A stretch of DNA of 64,000 bases from Veillonella denticariosi JCM 15641 (GTDB lineage: Bacteria > Bacillota > Negativicutes > Veillonellales > Veillonellaceae): contig NZ_PPDB01000007.1 of assembly GCF_002959855.1 (NCBI RefSeq), positions 62,001 through 126,000 on the forward strand, given 5' to 3'. Under the pieces are notes generated by a model. The model was not told where the DNA came from, searched no databases, and saw only the letters and a list, made by a program, of their open reading frames with translations. Below, piece by piece: positions 1 to 9,042 of the stretch (positions within the stretch are counted from its first letter, which is position 1; each line of letters starts with the position of its first letter). Position numbers and translations under genes: made by a program.

Positions 1-1
1 C

Positions 2-739
2 TACGGTGTAGGCGGACGTTTTTCCGTATTTACGGAGGTGGGCTTTGTAACGGCGGCTTTAGTGGGTTTTGATATCGAAGGATTCTTGGCAGGGGCCGCA
101 TCTATGGATGCGGCATGCCAGGATGAAGATACTTTCAGAAATCCGGCTTTGTTGAGCGCTTTGTTGAAATATATTGCATCAGAACGGTATGGACGTATTA
201 TAGAGGTGTTTATGCCTTATGGGGAAGCATTACATTCCCTGTCGGATTGGTATGTACAACTTTTATCCGAATCGTTAGGCAAGATGAGTAATACGTGTCT
301 GCCGTATGGACGCACACCTGTGGCGGCAGTGGGAACAATGGATATGCATGCACAGGTACAGGAACATCAAGAGGGACGCTTAAATAAGGTTGTTCAATTT
401 ATTAAGGTGAAAGACTGGCATAATAATCTTGTCGTGCCGGATACATATAGCCAGTATGAACGGTTGCGCTCATTAAATAATGTAAATATTTGTGATATTT
501 TAAATATCGCTTTAGATGCCAATCGTGAGGCTTTATCCACCGATAATCGTTTTAATATGACAATTACGGTGCCTACATTGAATGCTTTTCATTTAGGGGA
601 AATAATGTTTATGCATTGTTGGGCCGTATATTTTGAATCTATTTTAGCCGGTGTAGATGCTTTCGATCAGCCTGGGGTAGAGGTTTATAAACGTCTGATC
701 GGGCCAAAACTGGCAGAAGTAAAGAATTCGTATAATTAG
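2..739 (+). CDS. pgi: Glucose-6-phosphate isomerase, 3' part
   Basis: The reading frame is open from the window edge, so the true start lies upstream and 245 codons plus the stop are visible. The product interconverts glucose-6-phosphate and fructose-6-phosphate in the cytoplasm. The visible part opens with the family signature GGRFSVFTEVG and continues with the C-terminal sugar-isomerase domain, including the stretch FHLGEIMFMHCWAVYFES, which carries the conserved Glu/His-rich region of the family. A GTG codon at 38 falls inside the signature and is not the start. It lies 12 bases before galE, so the two are probably cotranscribed and feed hexose phosphates toward UDP-sugars for envelope polysaccharides. 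Confidence 0.9.
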   Translation, partial: YGVGGRFSVFTEVGFVTAALVGFDIEGFLAGAASMDAACQDEDTFRNPALLSALLKYIASERYGRIIEVFMPYGEALHSLSDWYVQLLSESLGKMSNTCLPYGRTPVAAVGTMDMHAQVQEHQEGRLNKVVQFIKVKDWHNNLVVPDTYSQYERLRSLNNVNICDILNIALDANREALSTDNRFNMTITVPTLNAFHLGEIMFMHCWAVYFESILAGVDAFDQPGVEVYKRLIGPKLAEVKNSYN

Positions 740-751
740 TAGGGGGACGTT

Positions 752-1741
752 ATGAATATTTTAGTTACCGGAGGTGCCGGTTATATTGGAAGTCATACAG
801 TACGTGCATTGCAACGCGCCGGGTATACACCTGTTATCGTAGATAATTTGTCTCGAGGCCATGTGGAATCGATTCCTGAAGGCATTGATTTTTATAACAT
901 GGATATTGCCGATCCAAAATTGGTAGAGGTGATGAAGAAGCATCAAATTATCGGTATAATGCATTTTGCAGCTCATTCCCAGGTCGGTGAATCAATGCAG
1001 AACCCCGCTATTTATTATGAAAATAATGTAGTCGGCTCGTATCACCTCATCGAATCCGCCCGTCAAGCCGGGATTAATCATTTTGTGTTTTCCAGCACTG
1101 CCGCAGTTTACGGGGAACCGGAGGTAGTGCCGATTCGAGAGGATGCTCAATTACATCCGACGAATGTATATGGTCGTACAAAATTGATGATTGAAGATAT
1201 GTTGTCCGATTACAGTGCTATTTATGGTTCCACCTATGTGGCACTGCGTTATTTTAACGCAGCCGGAGCCGATCCGTCCGGTACAATCGGAGAGGATCAT
1301 CATCCGGAAACGCATTTAATTCCACTGGTTCTTGATGCGGCACGGGGAAAACGCGAGTATATTACCGTGTTCGGAACGGATTACGATACGCCGGACGGCA
1401 CATGCGTACGCGATTATATTCACGTCAATGATTTGGCATCCGCTCATGTGTTGGCAATGGATTATTTGCGTAATGGCGGACAGTCTCAGGTGTTTAATTT
1501 AGGTAGCGGCAATGGATTTTCTGTGAAAGAAATTATTGAAACTGCCAAAGCCGTGACGGGTATAGATATTCCTGTTCAGTATGGAGATCGTCGTGCCGGA
1601 GATCCGGGAACGCTTATTGCATCATCGGAAAAAATTAAGGATTTATTGGGATGGAATCCTCAATTCAGTAATGTATCCGATGCCATTAAAGATGCATGGA
1701 AATGGCATACATCTCATCCGGAAGGCTTCATAACTAAATAG
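752..1741 (+). CDS. galE: UDP-glucose 4-epimerase
   Basis: 329 residues, the usual length of GalE. It interconverts UDP-glucose and UDP-galactose using tightly bound NAD. The N-terminal Rossmann motif GGAGYIGSH is at about residues 7-15, the catalytic Ser lies in FSSTAAVYGEPE, and the catalytic pair is in YGRTK. The substrate-binding stretch RYFNAAGAD and the late GTPDG-like loop also match the family. The start ATG has GGGGGA just upstream. It follows pgi closely and is ended by a strong terminator at 1773-1814. UDP-galactose is a likely precursor for the surface glycan encoded from 10926 onward. Confidence 0.95.
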   Translation: MNILVTGGAGYIGSHTVRALQRAGYTPVIVDNLSRGHVESIPEGIDFYNMDIADPKLVEVMKKHQIIGIMHFAAHSQVGESMQNPAIYYENNVVGSYHLIESARQAGINHFVFSSTAAVYGEPEVVPIREDAQLHPTNVYGRTKLMIEDMLSDYSAIYGSTYVALRYFNAAGADPSGTIGEDHHPETHLIPLVLDAARGKREYITVFGTDYDTPDGTCVRDYIHVNDLASAHVLAMDYLRNGGQSQVFNLGSGNGFSVKEIIETAKAVTGIDIPVQYGDRRAGDPGTLIASSEKIKDLLGWNPQFSNVSDAIKDAWKWHTSHPEGFITK

Positions 1742-1772
1742 TCATAAAAATTATTTTGTCAATATATTTAAT

Positions 1773-1814
1773 GACTCTATTGGTCACCTATGTGACCGGT
1801 AGAGTCTTTTTTTT
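1773..1814 (+). terminator. Terminator after galE
   Basis: A 15-bp stem (1773-1787 with 1792-1806, two G-T pairs) closes a 4-base loop and is followed by eight T. It ends the pgi-galE transcript. Confidence 0.9.
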
Positions 1815-1862
1815 GTAGGATTTGGAAAGGAGTTCCTAGAATATGTGAGTAGGAGGTGGACT

Positions 1863-2657
1863 ATGAGTCTGAACACATATAAGGAGCGGGTATGGCGGTG
1901 GATTTATAAACAACGCATTGTAGTCAGTCATTATAAAATTGCAGTTATTAGCTTTACGATAGTAACATGTACCATACTTGGAATAGGATTAATTTTCCCT
2001 TACGAGGAGGAGTCGATTCACTTGTCTTCTGTTCATAGTGAAAGCGAATCTAAACTTGAACATAGTGAGACAAGTGGTAATCAGAGCAGTAATTCTGATA
2101 ATCAGCGTAGTAATAGAACGCATCATAGTGGGGATACCGATAAACGGAGCCGTCATAGCGATACTGCTGAGCAGAGCAGTAGTGACTCTAAATCAGTAAA
2201 AGGGCGATTACTGTATGGTGTCAGCTCTGTGGAGCGGGCATATCCGTGGCGTGAAGTGTTTAAAGAGTTGCCTCTGAGCGGCAATGTTGACAAAGCAGAT
2301 ATGGATATAAAGGATGAACCTATGGGACGAGAGACCTATCATTCACTTAAGAACCGACGTGATATATCTCAGAAAAAAGTAAGTAGGCATCATGAAAATA
2401 ATTATGAGAGTACTAAAGAAGTAAGTAATAGTCGCAATAAAACGGATAGGAGAAATCATTCAGAACCGGTGAGATCAACGGTACAATTAGTGGGTATCAT
2501 AGAAGGTGAAACATTTGTTGCCGTTTTGCGAAGCGGCGCAGAGGAATGCTCCGTTACGACTGGGACGAAGTGGAAAGGGATTACAGTTAAATCTATAGGA
2601 CGTACTGGTGTGGAAATTGTAGAAGGAGGTCAGGTGCGATGGCTTACGATGGATTGA
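1863..2657 (+). CDS. GspC/PilP-like inner-membrane secretion protein
   Basis: 264 residues. The start at 1863 is chosen because AGGAGG lies 6 bases upstream; an earlier in-frame GTG at 1845 has no such site. A basic N-terminus leads into one membrane segment (about residues 25-45). A long hydrophilic linker rich in Ser, His, Asn and Arg (about 50-205) follows, and then a compact C-terminal domain of about 55 residues beginning VQLVGII, with a repeated Gly/Val pattern. This architecture matches GspC and PilP, which join the inner-membrane platform to the secretin. It overlaps the secretin gene by 19 bases, which strongly supports a joint function. The linker is low-complexity and probably disordered. 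The family call rests on architecture and neighbour rather than on a hard motif. Confidence 0.65.
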   Translation: MSLNTYKERVWRWIYKQRIVVSHYKIAVISFTIVTCTILGIGLIFPYEEESIHLSSVHSESESKLEHSETSGNQSSNSDNQRSNRTHHSGDTDKRSRHSDTAEQSSSDSKSVKGRLLYGVSSVERAYPWREVFKELPLSGNVDKADMDIKDEPMGRETYHSLKNRRDISQKKVSRHHENNYESTKEVSNSRNKTDRRNHSEPVRSTVQLVGIIEGETFVAVLRSGAEECSVTTGTKWKGITVKSIGRTGVEIVEGGQVRWLTMD

Positions 2658-3916
2658 ATCGAAAATATATAGGTTTTATTACAAAAATTTTTCTGGTCTG
2701 TATAACTTTTGATTTACTTTTTTTAGGTATGGGCATGGCACAAGCTGTTGAGTCTACATCGATATCGCTCCCGATTAATCGTGAGATTGGCAATGAAAAG
2801 AACGGAGCAGAGTACGCAGAAATTAAAAATGCTATTTTCTTATCTGTACATGATGCATCCTTGAAGGAAACCGTTCTCGGTATATGTAGAAGTTATGGAT
2901 TATCCGCCATCGGGGTGGAGTCCTTATCCGGAAACATTACGGCCTCCGTTAAGGCGGATACCCCGGAGGAACTGATTGCTCAGTTGGGATCTCTTTATCA
3001 TTTTTCCGTCACAAAGCAACATAAGACCCTTGTTATAGAAGGGGATGGCAAAGAGTTGGAGCAAAGAGAATTATATGTGTTAACGCCTCAACATTTGACG
3101 GCGCAGTCGCTCGAAGGCGTACTGGGCACTGTTGTGCATGCGGATAAGATGGCCGTATTTTCAGAGGGAAATGAAGTAGTATTACATATTACTAATGGAG
3201 AAAAACGGCGTGTAGAAACGTTGATGAAAGCGGTTGATAATGAACCGAAACAGGTACAACTGGAGGCGACCATCATCGCTATGGAAAGGTCGTATGTAAA
3301 AGAAACGGGAGTCCGTTGGTCATGGTTGAGCCTTACCGGACACGGAGAGGATAAGACGCATTCTTATGGGGCCGTATCGTTCGGAAAAACTCCGGTCGGG
3401 GACGCATACAGGTTTTTTGTGAAACCTGAGTTGAGCTTGATGGAGAACTCCGGGAAAGCGGTCCTCATTGCACGGCCGTCTATTATGGCATTGAATGGTG
3501 AAACGGCGCATATTTTAATCGGAGAGAGAATTCCCGTGGTGGAGGAATCACAGGTGAATGGTGAGCGGAAGACTTCGGTGCGCTATGAAGAGGTGGGTAT
3601 AAAACTGAATTACACACCTATCGTTACTGAAGACGGATCGGTAGATGCCAAAATTCATGCTGAGGTGAGCACTCCTGTCATGGTGTCGGAAATCAAGGCT
3701 TATAAAATCAGCACGCGGCAAGCTCATACCCGTGTCCGATTGCGTCCAGGAGAAGTACTGGTCATAGGCGGACTCATGGATAATCGAGATCAACATCAGT
3801 TGCAGAAAATTCCCATCTTGGGTGACATTCCTCTATTGGGAAAGTTGTTTCGGCATAGCCGAAAAACCAAGGATTCCGTAGAAATGATGATGTTTGTAAG
3901 GGCTACTGTGATATAA
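2639..3916 (+). CDS. Short secretin (type II/IV pilus secretin family)
   Basis: 425 residues, shorter than typical GspD or PilQ (about 600-700). A long N-terminal hydrophobic segment ends in AQA near residue 36, consistent with a signal peptide. A small N domain comes next, then the secretin domain: QVQLEATIIAMERSYVKETGV, the GERIPVVEES region, VGIKLNYTPIV, and the terminal hallmark VLVIGGLMDNRD followed by KIPILGDIPLLGKLFR. The product should form an outer-membrane ring for protein secretion, pilus extrusion or DNA uptake. GGAGG lies just upstream of the ATG, which sits inside the preceding gene. No pilM/N/O, ATPase or pilin genes are present nearby, so the rest of the machine must be elsewhere. 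Confidence 0.9.
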   Translation: MAYDGLNRKYIGFITKIFLVCITFDLLFLGMGMAQAVESTSISLPINREIGNEKNGAEYAEIKNAIFLSVHDASLKETVLGICRSYGLSAIGVESLSGNITASVKADTPEELIAQLGSLYHFSVTKQHKTLVIEGDGKELEQRELYVLTPQHLTAQSLEGVLGTVVHADKMAVFSEGNEVVLHITNGEKRRVETLMKAVDNEPKQVQLEATIIAMERSYVKETGVRWSWLSLTGHGEDKTHSYGAVSFGKTPVGDAYRFFVKPELSLMENSGKAVLIARPSIMALNGETAHILIGERIPVVEESQVNGERKTSVRYEEVGIKLNYTPIVTEDGSVDAKIHAEVSTPVMVSEIKAYKISTRQAHTRVRLRPGEVLVIGGLMDNRDQHQLQKIPILGDIPLLGKLFRHSRKTKDSVEMMMFVRATVI

Positions 3917-3943
3917 TGAAAGGAAATGATTGGGAGGTTATGA

Positions 3944-5854
3944 ATGGAACGCATTCGAATGATAGGCCTTGGAAAATCATTTGGGGTGCGCCAAGTATTT
4001 TCCAATGTGTCCTTTGAATTAAAAGAAGGTGATCGACTTGCTTTAGTAGGTCCCAACGGGGCAGGTAAGTCGACATTGTTAAAATGTATATTAGGATATG
4101 AAGAACTGGACGAGGGTCATGTTATTAAGTCGCCTGTGGCGAGTATAGGTTATTTACAACAGGATGTGAATCTCGGTGATGACAGTCTTGCTGATGAAAT
4201 TGAAAAGGCTTGGGCCGATGTGCATGCTCTGGAAGAACAACTACGCGATTTAACTGTATACATGGAAGGTCATGAAGCCGAAGAAGCGGATTTACAACGC
4301 CTCGATTACTTACAAAATCGCATTGAATGGCTCGGTGGATATGATTATGAACAGAAGTCAAAGCGCATTGTCTACGGATTGGGTTTTTCCGATGAAGATT
4401 TACATAAACCGGCTAACGCCTTTTCAGGCGGTCAGAAAACGCGCATTAATCTGGCAAAAGCGTTGGTTCGCAGTCCGGATTTTTTATTTCTGGATGAACC
4501 TACAAACCATTTAGACATGGATATGCTTGAATGGTTGGAGGGCTATTTGTCATCCTATCCGGGGGGAATTTTAATCGTCAGTCATGATCGGTATTTTATG
4601 GACCGTATCGTGACGGGGGTTGTGGAACTTGATAATCATAAGGCAACCGCATATCGGGGTAATTACAGCCGTTATGTTCAACAGCGGAATGAGCGGCTTA
4701 AGGCGGATATGATTGCCTATGAGAAACAGCAAGAACATATAAGGAAGACGGAAGCTTATATTGATAAATACAGAGCCGGAATTAAATCCAAGATGGCTCG
4801 CGGCCGTCAGTCTCAGCTGAATCGACTGGAGCGGTTGGATGCACCGGTTATATCTCATCACTTAGATTTTTCGTTTCCGCCGGCAGGGATGAGTGCTGAC
4901 AAGGTTTTGGTATTAGATCATCTCTCTGCAGGATATGGCGACAATCGAATTATTGATGATATATCCTTTGTCGTGCGTCGCGGAGAGTCTGTGGCTCTGA
5001 TAGGTCCTAATGGTGCCGGTAAATCGACATTGGTAAAGACCATTGTAGGCGAAATTTTTCCTGAGGACGGTCATGTAGATATCGGCAATCGCGTGCAAGT
5101 AGGTTATTTCTCGCAGGAGCATGAGGAATTACATGAATCCTGGCAAGTTGTAGAAGAAATTATGAATCACTTTAACTTTACCGAAGAAAGGGCGCGTAAT
5201 GTACTGGGTTCATTCTTATTTAAAGGGGATGATGTATTCAAACTAGTCAGCGATTTATCGGGTGGTGAGCGTGCCCGTTTGGCATTATTAAAATTGTTCC
5301 TGCAAGGGGATAATTTCCTTATTCTCGATGAACCGACGAATCATTTGGACATCCCGACCCGAGAAGTTGTAGAGCGGGCATTACAGCAATTTGAAGGTAC
5401 TTGTTTTATCATTTCTCATGACCGGTACTTTTTAGATCAGGTTGCTACGAAAACGGTCGTCCTCAATGAGGGGCGGATTACGGAATACCTTGGCAATTAT
5501 TCATACTATAAAGAAAAGTTGAAGGAACAAGAAGAGCGGCTGTCTTTAGAAAATAAGGAGTACATAGGAGAGTCGAATGCTAAAGTCAGGACACAAGAAC
5601 ATGGCGAGCTTTCACAGACGGAATCTACGGAAGCACCTAAGAAACCTAATGCATACATGGTGGAAAAACAGTTGGCTGAAGTGGAATCGGAAATTGCCCG
5701 TTTAGAGGCGACCATGAAGATGTATGAGGTGCAGCTGGCTAATCCCGATGTACAACAGGACCTTGAAGAAATGGCCTCTATTTCAAGTCAGATTACAGCG
5801 ACACAGTCGCAGCTGGATGAGCTATATGAAAGATGGGCACATCTATGTGAATAA
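3944..5854 (+). CDS. ABC-F family ATPase (translation-associated type)
   Basis: 636 residues with two ABC domains and no membrane segments. Walker A motifs GPNGAGKST are near residues 36 and 354, signatures SGGQKTR and SGGERAR near 160 and 438, and the Walker B pair FLFLDEPTNHLD / FLILDEPTNHLD is present. Between the domains lies a charged helical linker, and the C-terminus is a predicted coiled coil (about 560-636). These are the marks of ABC-F proteins, which bind the ribosome and modulate translation or confer antibiotic protection. The subgroup resembles YdiF/Uup, but a resistance role cannot be read from sequence. It begins 27 bases after the secretin gene, so read-through is likely. Confidence 0.9.
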   Translation: MERIRMIGLGKSFGVRQVFSNVSFELKEGDRLALVGPNGAGKSTLLKCILGYEELDEGHVIKSPVASIGYLQQDVNLGDDSLADEIEKAWADVHALEEQLRDLTVYMEGHEAEEADLQRLDYLQNRIEWLGGYDYEQKSKRIVYGLGFSDEDLHKPANAFSGGQKTRINLAKALVRSPDFLFLDEPTNHLDMDMLEWLEGYLSSYPGGILIVSHDRYFMDRIVTGVVELDNHKATAYRGNYSRYVQQRNERLKADMIAYEKQQEHIRKTEAYIDKYRAGIKSKMARGRQSQLNRLERLDAPVISHHLDFSFPPAGMSADKVLVLDHLSAGYGDNRIIDDISFVVRRGESVALIGPNGAGKSTLVKTIVGEIFPEDGHVDIGNRVQVGYFSQEHEELHESWQVVEEIMNHFNFTEERARNVLGSFLFKGDDVFKLVSDLSGGERARLALLKLFLQGDNFLILDEPTNHLDIPTREVVERALQQFEGTCFIISHDRYFLDQVATKTVVLNEGRITEYLGNYSYYKEKLKEQEERLSLENKEYIGESNAKVRTQEHGELSQTESTEAPKKPNAYMVEKQLAEVESEIARLEATMKMYEVQLANPDVQQDLEEMASISSQITATQSQLDELYERWAHLCE

Positions 5855-5901
5855 TATATAAATGGGATATAAATACAGCATTGTAAATTGCATCCTTTTA
5901 A

Positions 5902-5929
5902 TTGACAAAAGTGTTAAAAACTTCATAAT
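5902..5929 (+). promoter_or_regulatory. Promoter of the liv operon
   Basis: TTGACA (5902-5907), a 16-base spacer and CATAAT (5924-5929). The -35 is perfect and the -10 matches five of six. It stands 48 bases before the livK start. Confidence 0.75.
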
Positions 5930-5976
5930 ATAAGTATAGATTTAAAATGATTAATATTTTAAAGGAAGGGTGTAAC

Positions 5977-7125
5977 ATGAATAAATCCATGTTGAAAAAG
6001 GCGGTCATTTTCGGCCTCGCCGGAGTGATGGCGATTGCTGCGGGTTGTGGCAGCAATAAGGATGCAGGTAATGCAAATAATAATGAAGCTAAAATCGCAT
6101 TGTTAACGACGACGACGGGCGGTGCGGCCGCATATGGTGAATCCATTAAATCCGGTGCCGAACTGGCGGTGAGTGAAATTAATGCTGATGCGAATTCTGT
6201 GAAAATCAATCTATTGGTAGAAGATACCAAGGGTGATAAAAATGAAGCGATTAACGCTATGAATAAGGTGATTTCAAAGGATAAAGTGGTCGGCGTTATC
6301 GGTCCTATGTTATCCGGTGAAATGATGGCAGCGGGCCCTGTAGCGAACAAGAGCAAGGTGGTTGCTCTCGGTACGTCTACTACAGCTGAAGGTATTACTG
6401 ATATCGGCGATTATATTTTCCGTAATGCCGTACCGGAATCCTTGGCGGTGGATACGGCCATTAAAGAAGGACACAAAGTACTTGGTTTTAAAACGGCGGC
6501 CATTATGTACTCCAATAACAATGATCAGATGGTATCCGTAAATAATACGGCCCGTAAGGCGTTGGAAGCAGCCGGTGTTCAAATTATCGATACGGAAACC
6601 TTTGCCGATAAAGACACGGACTTCTCCGCTCAGTTGACGAAGATTCAACAGGCTAAACCGGATGTAATCGTAGTGGCATCTCTTTATCAAGAAGGTGCAC
6701 TCATCATGAAAAAAATGCGTGAAATGGGCATGAATCAACCTGTAATCGGTTCTAACGGCTTCAACAGTCCTGAATTTATTAAAATTGCAGGTCCTGCAGC
6801 GGATGGTGTTATTGTAGGTACGCCTTGGTTCCCTAATAAGGATGACCAGAAGGTAAAAGATTTCCGCAAAGCTTATGTTGCTAAATATAACAAGGAACCT
6901 GATCAGTTCGCGGCACAAGCATACGATGCGGTATATCTTTACGAAGCGGCTTTGAAAAAAGCAGGCTCTACGACAGATCGTGAAAAATTCCGTGAAGCGT
7001 TGAAAAATATCGCTGACTTTGTCGGTGTAACTGGTCAATTCAAATTTAACGAAAAACGCGATCCGTCCATGGAAGTTCAAGTGTTACAAATCAGAAACGG
7101 TCAATTTGACGCATTAACAAAATAA
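5977..7125 (+). CDS. livK: Branched-chain amino acid ABC transporter, binding lipoprotein
   Basis: 382 residues from the ATG at 5977, preceded by AAGGAAGGG; an ATG at 5947 in the same frame lacks a ribosome site and would spoil the signal peptide. The N-terminus MNKSMLKKAV plus a hydrophobic core ends in a lipobox with Cys24 (AIAAGC), so the mature protein is a lipoprotein on the outer face of the inner membrane. The rest is a type I periplasmic-binding fold with GVIGPMLSGE and other LivK/LivJ-like stretches. It is the first gene of livKHMGF and captures leucine/isoleucine/valine or related amino acids; the exact ligand cannot be read. Confidence 0.93.
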   Translation: MNKSMLKKAVIFGLAGVMAIAAGCGSNKDAGNANNNEAKIALLTTTTGGAAAYGESIKSGAELAVSEINADANSVKINLLVEDTKGDKNEAINAMNKVISKDKVVGVIGPMLSGEMMAAGPVANKSKVVALGTSTTAEGITDIGDYIFRNAVPESLAVDTAIKEGHKVLGFKTAAIMYSNNNDQMVSVNNTARKALEAAGVQIIDTETFADKDTDFSAQLTKIQQAKPDVIVVASLYQEGALIMKKMREMGMNQPVIGSNGFNSPEFIKIAGPAADGVIVGTPWFPNKDDQKVKDFRKAYVAKYNKEPDQFAAQAYDAVYLYEAALKKAGSTTDREKFREALKNIADFVGVTGQFKFNEKRDPSMEVQVLQIRNGQFDALTK

Positions 7126-7139
7126 GTTGAGGTAGTATA

Positions 7140-8021
7140 GTGTTTTTACAACAATTGGTTAACGGGTTAACCCTCGGTAGCTTATATGCTGTACTCGCTA
7201 TCGGCTTAACACTAGTGTTCGGCGTTTTGAATATTATCAACATGGCTCACGGAGGCATCTTCATGGTAGGTGCCTTCGTTGGTCTTTTTATGGTGACAAT
7301 TTTCAATGTCAACATTTTTGTAGCCCTTATCGTTGCTATGGCTGTAGGAGCTATCCTCGGTTACCTATTAGAACTTGTGGCGCTTCGTCCGCTACGCAAG
7401 AAAAAGGTGTCTCATTTGGCACCGCTTATCAGTACCATCGGTGTCTCTATCTTTATTGAAAGTTTGGCATTATTGCTTTGGGGACCTCAAACGAGATCCT
7501 TTCCGACAGATTATATCGGTGGACTCATCGATTTCGGGGCGTTTAAAATTTCCATGGTACAAATCATCGGTTTAGGCGTGTCCGTCTTGCTGATGCTTAT
7601 CTTAAATATAGTTATTAAAAAGACTAAAATCGGTAAAGCGATTCGTGCCGTATCGTTAAGTACAGAAACGGCTGCATTGCTCGGTATTAATCCGACCCTG
7701 ATCATTTCCCTAACGGTTATGATTGCGTCTGCATTAGGAGCTGCAGCAGGTGTGCTTGTAGGGTTATCGTTTAACGCTATTGAGCCTACTATGGGGGTTA
7801 TCATTGGTTTTAAAGGACTTGCCGTGCTAATTTTGGGCGGACTTGGTAATATTACAGGTGCTATGGTGGGCGGCTTTATTCTCGGTGTGGCGGAGGTTTT
7901 TTCTGTTGCATACGGGGCATCTACATTCCGCGATGCCGTGGCATTCGGTCTTATCATTTTATTATTATTCTGGCGCCCGCAAGGTCTATTCGGTTCTAAA
8001 GATAAAGGGGGGAGACCATAA
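7140..8021 (+). CDS. livH: Branched-chain amino acid ABC permease LivH
   Basis: 293 residues, hydrophobic throughout with about eight membrane segments. The first lines (GSLYAVLAIGLTLVFGVLNIINMAHGG) are typical of LivH permeases. The start is the GTG at 7140, with a GAGG-like site 7 bases upstream and only 14 bases after livK. The stop codon overlaps the livM start by one base (TAATG), implying translational coupling. It pairs with LivM to form the channel energised by LivG and LivF. Confidence 0.93.
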   Translation: MFLQQLVNGLTLGSLYAVLAIGLTLVFGVLNIINMAHGGIFMVGAFVGLFMVTIFNVNIFVALIVAMAVGAILGYLLELVALRPLRKKKVSHLAPLISTIGVSIFIESLALLLWGPQTRSFPTDYIGGLIDFGAFKISMVQIIGLGVSVLLMLILNIVIKKTKIGKAIRAVSLSTETAALLGINPTLIISLTVMIASALGAAAGVLVGLSFNAIEPTMGVIIGFKGLAVLILGGLGNITGAMVGGFILGVAEVFSVAYGASTFRDAVAFGLIILLLFWRPQGLFGSKDKGGRP

Positions 8022-9031
8022 TGGATTTGTTAAACCCTTATTATCTTCAAATTGTGATGTTCTTTATCATCAACGCCATTATGGGGATTTCCATCTACTT
8101 TACATTGTCCAGCGGACAGCTTTCCCTCGGTGCAGCCGGATTTATGAGCGTCGGTGCGTATGTGGGGGCATTGCTTTCCCTGAAAGCTGAATTACCTATC
8201 GTTGTAGGTATTATCGTCGGAGGATTGGTGGCAAGCCTCGTGGCCGTAGTTATCGGTTTACCTACGACACGTCTTCGCGGTTTATATTTAGCTATTGCCA
8301 CATTGGGATTTGGTGAAGTTGTGCGCGTTGTATTTTTGAATCTTGATGTTACGAATGGCGCGTTGGGTTTATCCGGTATTCCGTCTATTCCTCAGGAGCT
8401 TACAAATTATGCCTACGAATATGACTTGGATGGTCTTATGGGCATCGATGCCGTTACATGGGGAAATTTAATGGCCATCATCATTTTATTTATCATATTG
8501 GCCATTACCATTGCTTTTTGTGTGCGTATCAATAATAGTCGCGTCGGTAGAGCCTTTGCTGCGATCAAAGCGGATGATCATGCGGCTGAATTGATGGGAA
8601 TTAATGTAGTGTACTATAAGATGATGGCTTTTATCATCGGTGCTTTTATTGCCGGTATCGGCGGTGGATTGTATGCACATGTTACAAATTTCATTAATCC
8701 TACAGATTTCAGCTATCATAAGGTGGTACAAATCTTGTTATTCCCTGTGTTTGGCGGTTCAAATGTAGTATGGGGATCCGTATTAGGTTCATTTATTCTT
8801 ACATTATTGCCGGAAGTATTACGTTTCTTGTCCGATTATCGAGACATTATTTACGGTGCGTTACTTGTCATTTTAATGGCTGTTCGACCGGACGGTATTT
8901 TAACAGAATCTATGGTGGACCGTATCAGTCGTAAATTAGGATTTAAAAAAGCCCCTTATATTCCGGAAACGCAAGTGTTAACGGAGCGTTTTGAAGCGTA
9001 TAAACGAAAACAGGCTGAATCGAAGGAATAG
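8021..9031 (+). CDS. livM: Branched-chain amino acid ABC permease LivM
   Basis: 336 residues, polytopic, with about ten membrane segments. Family stretches include LSLGAAGFMSVGAYVGA near residue 35, the GLYLAIATLGFGE region, and SRVGRAFAAIKADDHAAELMG, the EAA-like loop that contacts the ATPases. The C-terminus is a hydrophilic tail rich in Lys and Glu. It is the second permease subunit of the livKHMGF importer and overlaps livH by one base. livG follows after 11 bases. Confidence 0.93.
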   Translation: MDLLNPYYLQIVMFFIINAIMGISIYFTLSSGQLSLGAAGFMSVGAYVGALLSLKAELPIVVGIIVGGLVASLVAVVIGLPTTRLRGLYLAIATLGFGEVVRVVFLNLDVTNGALGLSGIPSIPQELTNYAYEYDLDGLMGIDAVTWGNLMAIIILFIILAITIAFCVRINNSRVGRAFAAIKADDHAAELMGINVVYYKMMAFIIGAFIAGIGGGLYAHVTNFINPTDFSYHKVVQILLFPVFGGSNVVWGSVLGSFILTLLPEVLRFLSDYRDIIYGALLVILMAVRPDGILTESMVDRISRKLGFKKAPYIPETQVLTERFEAYKRKQAESKE

Positions 9032-9042
9032 GAGGGAACTGA

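Noticed and set aside
6310..7080. Minus-strand 256-codon open frame
   Set aside because: It lies antisense to livK, has no ribosome site and a composition expected of a shadow frame.
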